DNA of 64,000 bases. It comes from Heterodera schachtii. Lineage: Eukaryota > Nematoda > Chromadorea > Rhabditida > Heteroderidae. Of the stretch, positions 11,703 through 40,200 are shown in pieces. Under the pieces are notes generated by a model, which did not search any database, had not been told where the DNA came from, and worked only from the letters and a program-made list of their open reading frames with translations. A program made the translations under genes and the position numbers. Each line of letters begins with the position of its first letter. The first letter of the stretch is position 1. The stretch covers positions 173,131-237,130 of the forward strand of contig SIJG01000159.1 in NCBI GenBank assembly GCA_023374025.1. Direction: 5' to 3'.

Positions 11703-13537
11703 ATGTTCAACGGCAATAATAACCCGATCAAAATGAGCGCGGCACAAAAAATGCCTTCTGCCTCAGCAGCACCACGCCGACAACATCCGCATTTCTGCCT
11801 GTTTGGCACTGTGCATTTGGCGGTAAATTCAAATTTTAAATTTTTGAAATTAATTATATTTTTTGAATTTTCAATTTTTAGACAGCCATGAAACTGATAA
11901 TTATTGTTGGCCTGTTGGCAATTGCTGCTCTTTGCACAGCCGAGGTGAAAAGCTTAATATTTTTAAATTAATCATTTAATTAATTAATTAGAAAGAAATT
12001 GCCTCCGGCAATTTATGCTTTTTTTAATTGTTTTGCGCCAAACACAAATTGACTAATTAGTTTTTAGGGTTCGAAAAAATGGAATCCTATTTTTTTCCTG
12101 GAAAGTGGGCCTGAAACGCAAGTTTTTAGTTTAATTTAAAGATTCTAAAATGCACTTTTGTAGTCCTATTTTCATATTTCTGTTTGTTTTGGCATTTTTC
12201 AAAAGTCCTCTATTAGAACGGCCCCTATCATCTATATGGCCCTTTTTGACCCCTAAAGATTGAAAAATTCTTCGAATATGATAATTTTTACAAAATTTTC
12301 TCGTGAATTAAAATTTCCGTAAAAAATAAGCAAAATATGGAAATTTCATTTTTTGTTCGTTTTTTTTCGCAAAAATTCATATTTTAGCTTTATTATTTTT
12401 TCTAAAAGATATTTGATACTATTCTTAGCTAATTTTGTGGGGCTTTGGCTTACATTTTAATGAATTTGAAGAAATATAGAGAAAGTTTCCCCTGATTTTG
12501 AAATTTGGTCCATATATTTGTCATTTTTATGGCCATATTTTTGCAATTTTATGACCATATTCCGCCATTTTTGGTCTATGTTTTAAGGACATATTTCACA
12601 ATTTTTTTTTGTCCATATTATTCGAAACCTATTAATTAATTACTAATTTACACGCCTATAATAAATAACCTTCTTAAGGCAATTCATTTGCGCCGCGCAC
12701 TTACCGTAATTATACTGCCGATTGCAGTAAGTTTGGTTACGATAGCCGCACTGTGCCGAAGCGAGCCGTGTTTGCTTTGGCCAATCATCGGAATTTCGGT
12801 GGATTTTTAATTTTAAATTTAAATTTAAATTATTTATTTTTTAAGTTTTTCCATATTTTTTTGGATGGCTATTTGTGCATTTTGTTTCTGTTCATTTTCT
12901 TCTTCAAACCAATTTATTTGCTTATGGTGTTCAATTGGGCATTTGACAGTGAGTTAAATGGTTTTGAATAAAATTTAAATTTTATTTAAAACAATTAAAT
13001 TATTTTAAATAAAATAAAATAAATATTTATTTTATTTTTTTTATAAATTTAGGTTAAAATTTTACTTTTTTTTCATTTTAAGATTAAATAAATAAATATT
13101 ATTTTATTTCCTTCAAATAAAAAGAGATTATAATAGATTAAAATTTAAAAAAAAAATTATTTTTAAAATGATAAAAATAAAAATGTAAGTAATTTTTATT
13201 TAAAAAATAAATAGAATTAATTTTTATTTAAAAAATAAATAGAATTAATTTTTATTTAAAAAATAAATAGAATTAATTTTTATATATTTATTCAAGATTA
13301 AATAATTCGTTAGTTAATTAATTAATTACTTAACTAATTAATTGTATTTAATTAAATAATTAAGCATTGCATACCACCAAAACCCTCTCATTCTACATAT
13401 ATTGTGCAATCATTTCCATGATACTTTTGGTGTTTTTCCTGTACAATCTGTGGCAATTGAGGACGGCACTTCGCTTCCAAACATTTTTGGAGGAGGTGAG
13501 TCAAATGGAAATTAAATTCAAAAACAATTATTATTAA
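11703..13537 (+). CDS. Four-TM nematode membrane protein
   Basis: Five exons join in phase: 11703-11822, 11882-11944, 12679-12798, 12846-12948 and 13365-13537 (TAA), giving 192 residues. The N-terminus is a soluble tail followed by FCLFGTVHLATAMKL. TM1 is about KLIIIVGLLAIAAL, TM2 TVIILPIAVSLVTIAAL, TM3 CILFLFIFFFKPIYLLMVF, and TM4 FYIYCAIISMILLVFFLYNL. The short CLFGTVH motif before TM1 and the four-helix layout recall the small tetraspan families expanded in nematodes (DUF7027/LAPTM-like), but I cannot name the family with certainty. A GTGAGT at 13496 could be a donor, giving a different C-terminus. Without splicing the frame stops 14 codons later. It converges on the guanylyl cyclase gene, leaving 237 bases between the stop codons. 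Confidence 0.75.
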
Positions 13538-13774
13538 TTAAAATTTTATTCCTTTAAAAATGAATTTATTATTAAAAAAATGGGTGGAGATAAAATTATA
13601 AATGGACTTCTAATGTTAAAATTACACATAAAAGCGTCAATTAAATTTGCTAATTGCGCTAATGAGATTATCCCTACCCCAAAAAATTGGCATAATTAAA
13701 AATCGGTAAAATGAAAAATAATCAAAAAATGCCAAACTCATGGAAATAAAATGCTAAAAAATAAAAATCAAAAA

Positions 13775-30606
<16,832 letters not shown>

Positions 30607-31282
30607 TTTTTAGGATTTGGAAAATTTGAAAGTATGCTTTTTCGAAATGACGGACATCACATTTTCATCCCAGGAAACCTTATCATGGCAAATTGGATAT
30701 TTTGTTTTCACATTTTGTACGGTTTTCAAAGCGTCGGGATTTGACAGACGGAAAATTTAAATCCGACAAAATTTTGATTAAAAAAATTCATTTACGACCC
30801 ACTCAAAAAATGATTAAGACGAAGCGAAGCCCCATTTATTCCAAGTGAGAAGAAAAGGGAAACAACGAATTGCGAAAGTTCAAATTTAAAAAATTTAAAT
30901 TTCAAAAGTTCATTTAAAAATATAAAATAAAAGAAGAAAATACATAAAAAAAAATTAATTAGTACTAAAAATTTATTTAAATAAATTAATTAATTAATGA
31001 TAATTTAAAATAAAGATAATTTCAAATGGTTCTCAATTTCGTTTTGCAATTAAAATTATGAGTCACTAAGGCTTGGGTTTATCAATTTTAATTTCATGAA
31101 TAAAAAGCCCGAAATTTCTCTTTAATTTAATAAAGAAATATTGATTCAAATTTATTTTAATAATTAATTTATTTTAAAAATAATTAATTATTTTTTTTAA
31201 ATTTAATTTGTAATGCTTCAGCTTGGCCCCAGCTCATCAGGCGTCGGGCAGTACAAGCAGCAGTTCGGCGGACAGTGAAGCA
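30607..31282. promoter_or_regulatory. Bidirectional upstream region of gcy and rhotekin-like genes
   Basis: The 676 bases between the two divergent start codons must contain both promoters unless undetected 5' exons exist. It is AT-rich with no recognised element. Confidence 0.5.
31220..31221 (+). other. Candidate SL trans-splice acceptor
   Basis: TGCTTCAG precedes the first exon, whose open frame lacks an ATG until 31283. That suits spliced-leader addition 62 bases before the start codon. An upstream cis exon is the alternative. Confidence 0.35.
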
Positions 31283-34200
31283 ATGGTGGCACCGAAAAGC
31301 AATGGGATTGAAGCGCCGCCAAAAATCAGTGAACCATTTCAGTTGGCACACACGGCAAATGGGGGTAATTTATTAAAAAAAACAGTAAAATTATTTTTTA
31401 AATTTATTTATTTTTAATTAGATAAAAAAATTTTTATTATTTTTTAATATTTTTTATATTTATTGATTTTCTAAATTATATTCACTTTAACAATTTTATT
31501 TTTTATTGTAATTTTGCAAATTAAAAAATGTTTTTCGAATGTAAAAATATTTAAATGTTTAATAAATATTTAATTGTTTAATAAAATTTAAATGTTTTAA
31601 ACCATTGAAAATCAAATTTTTTTCAAATATTTAAAATACCATTTTCTACTTTTTTAAGAAATTCTTTTTTTCATTCGCTTAATTTTTCATAAAAACAAAT
31701 ATAAAAATTTAACAAACCATTAAAAATCAAACGATTTCGTTTAAAAATATTTAAAATATCACTTTTTAGGAAATTCTTTAAATGAAATAAATATTGATTG
31801 CAATTTAAAATTTTTGTTAAAATTTAATTGTTATTCGCTTACTTTTATTGTTACAAATTTATGAATTCTTCCAAATTCATTTAAATATTTAAATAAAATT
31901 TGTCCCCCATTTTCAGTCAATGGACCGTTTCATCAGTGCAAATTGCTTAACGAGCCTCCAATTGTGATGCTCGGCGACGGCATCAGTTGCGGTGCCATTG
32001 GCGGCGGCGGTGTTGGTTGTGTTGCGGGCTCTGCTCGCCGTCGTAGCCGTTCGCCGGGCGCGCGTCGCAACGCGCATTCGGTGCAACAACCGCAGCCTAT
32101 CCGCGCAGCGCAACAACTCCAACACCAACAACAGCAACAACAACAACAATACCATGGGGCAAACAATGGGTATAAGTTGTGCCGATTTATGAATTTTAAT
32201 TATTTTAAATAAATTTGGAAAATCAATTATTATTTTTTCCAATAAATTTATTTCACAATAAATAGATAATTAATTGTCTGTATATTTATTTTTAATGTGC
32301 TATGCATAATTATTATTTTTTTTAAAGTTATTAATTCATATAATTTAAAAATATATTTGTTTATATTTTTAATACATTATATAAAATTTTATTTAAAATA
32401 ATTTAAAATTTTATTTTATATTCATTAAGTTAGAAAAAATATAATTGAATATTTTAAAGCATTATTTTTTTTATAATTGCCCACCTAAATTATTACTCAT
32501 TCCAAATTTATTTGTTATATTTTTTAATCTGAATCAATTTTAAAGAAGATTTATTTTTTTTAATTAATTAATGGCATAAGCTAATTAAACAATAATTAAA
32601 TTTATAGATTATACATTTTAATAAAAATCCAATTAGCATTTATGCCCAACTCGGCGGTCGCCGGCCTTCGGTGAGAGAGAATCGCCAATTTGGCACAAAC
32701 CAAATGAATTGCTGAAGAAACAGAAAGAGATGAAGCCGAAGATGAGAAGCAATGATTAGCAGCATAGTTAAAGTAAAAAATGGCGCAATTTTAAGGAGCG
32801 AAAAGAACGGATTTTGAAAAAAAAAAGATTATCTCAAAAATATTCGGACAATTTATCACACTAATTACGACAATTCATCACCTATTTGGACAATTCATCA
32901 CACACATTTGTACAGCGTTAAAAACCAAAAAACATTCGGACAATTCATCAGAAAAATTTGCAGTTGTTAAATTGTCCGTCCATCGATTAAAAGCGATTGG
33001 AAATTGTTTTAGACGACAATTTTCTAACATTAGAGCTTAGATATATATAAATGAGCATGATTTTTGAATAATGAATTAATTGGCATAACATAACATTTGT
33101 ATTTTCTTAATTAATGTGATCAAAATGATAAAAAGTGGTGAACAATTGTCCAAGTTGTGTAAAAATTGCCAAAAATTACTTAAATTTGTCCAAACATTTT
33201 TCGAGGCTTCAAAATCCGATCAGTGAGTGAGGAATCAGCAAGAGCAGCTTTAAGTCGGAAAACCGTCACCAGCACATTCAATTTTTTGGGATTTTTGTCT
33301 GTCCAAAATCATTTCTGAATATTAATTAAGGCATAATTAATTAATTAACGATTAATTTTGTAATTTTTTAAAATTTTGTTTTAATAAATCGCTTTTTTTT
33401 GCATTTTTTTTCTTCTCAATTTTTGGGACTTTTGTCTGTCCAAAAGCATTTCTGAATGTTAATTAAGGCATAATTAATTAATAAGTATCCGATTAAATTT
33501 TGTAATTTAAATATTTTATTTAATAAATCGGCTTTTTTTGCATTTTTATTTTTTTTATTCTATTTTTATTTTTACGAGTTTTTTTTCTCTTCTTTTACAT
33601 AAAATTGCGTTCCAATGTTTACACAATTTTATCGTTGACTATTTGTGGGCAATTCACATAAAACATAAAACAATTAGCGCCGTTTTTTTCTTTTTGATGT
33701 CGCTTCTCCAGCCAAAAATTCTGTCGTTTGCCTTTCTTCCGCCTTATCTTTTATCATAAAAAGCAATTAAAAATAAATAAATAAAATAAAAATTGCGCTT
33801 TTCGGCATTTTTTTTTTGATGAACAAATTGCTTGAAAATATTTGAAAAATAAAATAAATTACCCTTTTTTCCCGTTAAATAATTTATTTATGCAAATCGC
33901 TTAATAATATTTTTATTTAAAAATAAAGTAAGCTTTGTGTTTATTGCTTAAAATAAAATGATAAACGAATAAAATTGGATTAAATTTGGTAATTAATTAA
34001 AAACATTTTTTAAACGCATAAAAAAAATTAAAATTTTATTTATATTTTTATTCTTTCAATTTTTTACAAATATTTTTTATTTTTAATCTTAGTTTTTCAA
34101 AGTGATGTATTGCATTTTATAAAAAAGAGTACCGTCCCTTCGAGGCAATTTGAATGATGGATATTTGGCCAAATTTTGGCAAGAAAAAATTCATTTACAT

Positions 34201-37200
34201 GTAAAATTTAAATTCCATCCGTCCCATCCAAAAATTCCCAACCAATATTTTATGGGCAAATTTTTGGCAACAAAAAAAATTGAAAACTCAAAAAAAACAT
34301 ACAAATGCAATTTGCTTTCGTAATTTCCCAGCAACTAATATTTCTATGGACAAATTTTTTGGCCATAAAATTAAAAAAAAAATAAAATTTATTTTACATT
34401 CTTTTTAAATACATTATCGAAAAAATATTCCTTTCTTCTGATTTAACTAATCAAAAAGAATTTCCGATTTAAAATTGTGTGGAAATTTGGCCCAATTTTG
34501 ACACGCATTTTCCCATTCCCTACGCCAAATTTTTGGCAACGAAAAATTAAAAACTCAAAAAATATTTAACTATAATTTGCTTTCACTACTTTCCTAAACA
34601 TCGCAAAATTCCCAAAACAATAATAAAAATTATTTTACTTTCCTTTTAAATGCATTGTCAAAAATAAATTCCTTTTTTCTGATTTAACTAATTAAAAACA
34701 ATTTCCGATTTAAAATTGTGTGAAATTTGGCCCAATTTTTACACGCATTGCCCCTCCCCCGCCCCGCCCAAATAATTATTGGATTGAATGTTGTCGTGTT
34801 TTGGCGATGCGCTCGCTGTGCACATCATTTATGTTGGTGGCGCCGCTGCGTACATCATTAACGGAATAATCATTGTCCACCACAATCAAACTTTGTATCG
34901 CCCATTTCAGCGCCGTCCCCGGCGGGGAAAAGGCACGGGACTGAAACGGACAGTGCTGGTTCAGCAGAAAAGCCATTTCAGCACTATCAACTGTTAAAAT
35001 GGGGTAGTTCAATTTGGCCATAGCTAATCCCGTACAAATTTAGGTCCCACACTAAAATGCCGATGGCCATGGACGTAGAGCTAAAATTGGCCCATGCCAA
35101 AATAGCCATAGGCTAATTCCGTACAAAAATGGGTCCCATTGTGAAAGTGCCCGATGCCCCGTAATAAAATGGGCCTCGTGCAGAAGCGGAACTGCACAAA
35201 ATGGTGGACATCGTCTCACGTACTAATATGGCCTATTCTAAACTGGCCCTTGCCAGAATAGCTTAACCGCTAATCCCATCCCGTACAAAATTACCAAATT
35301 GGCCCATGCCAAAATTGCTCTATAGCTAATCCCATCCCGTACAAAATTGGCCCGCGCTGAAATCTAATCTCGTCTTGTACAAAATTACAAAATTGGACCA
35401 TGCCAAAATTGCTCTATAGCTAATCCCATCCCGTACAAATTGGCCCGCGCTGAAATCTAATCTCGTCTTGTACAAAATTGCAAAATTGGACCATGCCAAA
35501 ATTGCTCTATAGCTAATCCCATCCCGTACAAAATTGGCCCGCGCTGAAATGGCTCCTCAAAAATCAAACAGAAAATAAATTATACGTACGTCGTCGTCGG
35601 CGGTGTGTTGCTCTGATCAGCCCCCTTTTACAAAACCAATTCATAAATATTAAAATAATGTTAATACACACCCAAATTATTGGCGGACCGTCCGTCCGTC
35701 GCCCGGCCGATTGACGGGGTTTATCAGCAGCAATTTGCCCCCATCTCATCAACACCATCCCCAAAACCAATCACAAACATTTTTTTGTTTCTGTCATCAG
35801 TCGCCCCCCCCCCCCAGGGGAGATAGGCCACGGAAAATTAAAATGTAAAATGGCTTATTGATCGACGCTTTGTGTTTGATGATGGGTGATGATTTAATTG
35901 GCGAGAAAAATAACCGAAATGAATTTTTTTTAATTTTTTTTTTACTGAAAATTCTTTTTAAAAGAGAGCAATTCATAAGTCTTTTTCATTTAAGTCATTT
36001 TTAATGATGTTAAATTTCTTTAATAGAAATATTTTAAATAAATTAATTGGTTTTTTTTTTTACTTTTTTAAATATTTTTTCTTGCAAATTTTATTTAAAT
36101 GAAAGCAATTTATAAGTATTTTATTTGGACCATTTAGATGTTAAATTTCTTTTGTAAAATAAAAATATTTTAATTAAATTAATTGGAAATAAATTTTCCA
36201 CATTTTAAAATCTATTTGCAAATAATTTCAATTTTATAATTAGAAATTTTGGATTATTTTAATGGAGTTTTTATCAGTAAATTTTTTTGGGACTTTTCTT
36301 TTTTGCCAGATAATTTCTTTTATGTGAATTTTTGTTTGGAAAGAAAATTCCTTACGATTCACTGAATGCTTGGAATTTCTACTCATATTTCAACAGAATT
36401 GATCTTCATTTTCGTATTAATGCTTTTTAAAAGACGGATTTTTTTTGTTTTGAAATTTTTATTTTCTTTTAATTAATTTCCGTTTTTAATCAAATGTTTT
36501 AAATGGAAAAATTTATTTAAATGAATAATATATCTAATTATTTGTAAAATTTATTTCATTTTTATATATGTTTTTCCCAAAAATTTTACGCCAATTTTCG
36601 TACCAATTCCCCCCCCCCCCCCCCCCCCCCTCCCACGCCCATTTGGGGGTATTATCTTTTCGGAGGCAAATTTGGGCGAAAATCCGCCCAAATCGGCGGA
36701 GAGTTAGTTGATTGTCCATCGGCTAAGCTTTTTGGATGGTCATTTGTGGTCATTTTCTAACTTTTTCCATTAAATGTACAAAGTACAGTTTAATTACTTT
36801 AAATTTACGCAAATTAAATTTTAAAAAACTTTGGCGTTTTCAAAGAGTTACGAATTTACGTTTTTAAGCCAATTTTGATGAAAAACGAAAATCTGGAAGC
36901 CTGGGAAAATTTTAGATCACGAATTTTTCCAATAAAATAATTTAAAAATATTTTCCATTTTTTAATTTAATTTCAGTTTTTAAAATGTAAAATTATAATA
37001 AAAATCAAAACCGAAATTAAAAAATTAAATTCGAATATATGGTAAAATTAGTTTTTTTTTTTTTGAAATTTAGCAAAGTTAAAACAGAAAATGTTAAAAT
37101 TTCAAAGGCCTGCTTCAAAAAATTCGACCACTGCTGATTCCCCGACAATTTCACGTCGATCATTGCCCGACCGACGGAGTTCATTTGTGTCAAGTCAGGT

Positions 37201-40200
37201 AATTAATTAATAATTAATTGCCTAGTTAATTTCAACTTCCTAATAAGCTTGGCCACAGTCGTGCCGTTGTTGTGATTCGGAAAATCAGTGTTCCATTGGC
37301 ATGGCCCGTCGAAGAATATTTCAGTGCCAGAAGAGGTAAGTGAAAATTGTTTTTCAAATTTTAATTTAATCATTTTATGTTCACAATTTTTAAGTCTAAA
37401 AAACTGCCAAAATTATGAATTTTTAGATGACGTGGATTTTGAGAATTAAAATTTTTTTATTTTTTTTTTTGTGTTGTTGTTGCATTATTTGATAAGCATT
37501 TTGGCAAAACACAAATTAGACAAAAACAAGGATAATTAAAATGTATAAAATATGTATTTATGCTTTTAACACCCATTTGAACTCACAAATTAAGAAAAAC
37601 CGTAAAAATAAATTTTGTAATGATTTCTTTAAATAAAAATAAATTTTAAAAAATTGCGACTTTTTAGATTGGCGAGAATTTACCTTGCAATTGGCATTCC
37701 GTACATCAAATGGAAAGGAATATTTATCAAAACCGATCGAGAAAATTAACCCGTAAATATTTTTTAATTTATTAAATTTTAAATAAATATTTCTTTAGCA
37801 CTTTTACTGACGTCAATTTTCCCGATGAATTTGTTTTCCCAAACCAAGGCCATGACTTTGTCATTGAAGTGAGTTCTTTCTGGAAATTTTAAATAAAAAA
37901 AATATAAATTAAATTTATTTATTTGCAGTTAACCGTTTACTGCAAAAGGACCGACAAATCAAGGCCAAACTCATCGCTGGTACACACATTTTCGCGCTCA
38001 CTTGGCCGATCGCTTGGACAGTCATGGAAAAAGTATTTTAATAGAGCCCCCGGGGGGCTTTATTTTTCAACTCTCCCCTCAAAGGCGGGCTTTATTTCAG
38101 GGGAGGGGCTCTATTTAGAGGGAGGGATTAATAATTTTGAGTGGGGAGGGGTCTATTTTTCAACCCCCCTCAAAAGGAGGATTTCAAGGGGGGGGGGACT
38201 CTAATTTATTGGGGCACTAATTAGGGGGAGGTGGGCTCTAATTGGTTTGCGTCCTTTTTTGTTTTCGTTTTACTTGTCCAGCCCTATACCTCATCTGTCT
38301 GATCGTTCCCCAAAATTAAATGTCCTTGAAAATATGTAAAAATAAAATAAATTAAAAATTTTTTTGGGTATGCCCAACAACAACATGAGCAGCAGCAGCA
38401 ACGTGAAATTGCTTCAACAAATGGGCCGAACAAAAGCTTTTTGGAAATGCTTCGAAAGGCTGGCGAGGAGGAAGAAAAACGACGGTGCTTCAAACCTACA
38501 AAATTCTTGGAAATTTTTTTTTGAATTGAAATTTCAAGGTCTCTTGGCCTTCCACCCCTTTCGCTTGATGAACATTTGGCCGCCAGTGACGGGGATGGAC
38601 AACACCATCAGCAGCATGGCCAAATGTGCGCAGTCGGAGTAAAATTTAAATAATTTTATTTTATACGCCTATGTATATGTAGGCGGTCAGGGTCGTTTCC
38701 GTACCGCCGTTTTCGTACGGGGGATTCGTACGAGAGTAACACACATGGCAGGGGAACGCGCTGAATTAGGCCTAAGGACTCCCTACACCATTGGGGAATT
38801 TGAGGACCAAACCCTTCAGAAATTCCAATTGTTTTATGAGGGGGTTCCTGGGGTGATCAGTCCCATTTCCCTCCCCAACTCCAAGTCCATTAAAATAATG
38901 GCTTTATCCCAGGGAAATAAATGTAAAATAAAATAAATAATAATACGAAATAATAATAATTATTAGTCCGGATTAAGTGATGAGCAGTGGGAAAATCATA
39001 TATTAAATACACATAAATGGGAAGGGGAGGAGTCAGATCGATTGCTCATTGGCTAACGGAGAAGCAATTAAATGAAATGAAAAAGGCATTTAAATGAATG
39101 TGAAAATAAAATGAGAAAATGCTTCGGCAATTAAAGTTAATTTATTTATCTCTTACACGAGTTCTTGTACAAGCGTCAGATTCGATTAGAAAAACTTAAG
39201 AACTAATAGAACCAAAATTTATTATTTTTTGTTTCCCATTCATAAAATTTTGTAGAAAATTCATAACTTTAACAAAAATAACAAAATCCGGGACAAAATA
39301 GGTCGCATCTCATAGTTTCGGAAAATACCAGCGAGAAAATTGTTAAGGTTTTCGGGATTGACATTGGCATTGGCATAATTGTGATCATTTTGAGGGGCAA
39401 TATTGTTATTGATATCGTTATAGCGTTGGACGAGACGAAGAATCCGTCCGTCGGCATCGCGATACTTCTTTTTCTGTGCACCATCATGCACCAATTTATC
39501 ATTATTTAGTTTTGTTTTAATTACTTGCTGCTGGTTCATTTTGTAGTTAATAAAAGCTTAACTGTCAAAACATTAAAAGTAATTAAAACAGATTAACAAA
39601 TTATTTGAATGCAATTTTTTTTGCATATCCACTCGTACGAAAACGGCGGTACGAAAATGTCCCCCGTACGAAAACGGCGGTACGAAAATGTCCCCCGTAC
39701 GAAAACGGCGGTACGAAAATGTCCCCCGTACGAAAACGGCGGTACGAAAATGTCCCCCGTACGAAAACGGCGGTACGAAAACGTCCCCGGTACGAAAACG
39801 GCGGTACGAAAATGTCCCCCGTACGAAAACGGCGGTACGAAAATGTCCCCCGTACGAAAACGGCGGTACGAAAATGTCCCCCGTACGAAAACGGCGGTAC
39901 GAATTGTCCCCCGTACGAAAACGGCGGTACGAATTGTCCCCCGTACGAAAACGGCGGTACGAAAATGTCCCCCGTACGAAAACGGCGGTACGAAAACGTC
40001 CCCGGTACGAAAACGGCGGTACGAAAATGTCCCCCGTACGAAAACGGCGGTACGAAAACGTCCCCGGTACGAAAACGGCGGTACGAAAATGTCCCCCGTA
40101 CGAAAACGGCGGTACGAAAACGGCGGTACGAAAACGTCCCCGGTACGAAAACGGCGGTACGAAAACGGCGGTACGAAAACGTCCCCGGTACGAAAACGGC

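Noticed and set aside
34776..35021. 81-codon minus-strand ORF (and a 69-codon plus-strand ORF over it)
   Set aside because: Open in both directions in a GC-richer island of a large intron. No motif or splice structure decides between them, so not called.
37074..37107. Alternative start of the rhotekin-like gene at the ATG at 37091 after a TTTAG acceptor
   Set aside because: It would give a shorter N-terminus (MLKFQRPASK...). Phase from the exon ending at 32169 fits the 37107 acceptor, so the longer model was preferred; the short form remains possible.
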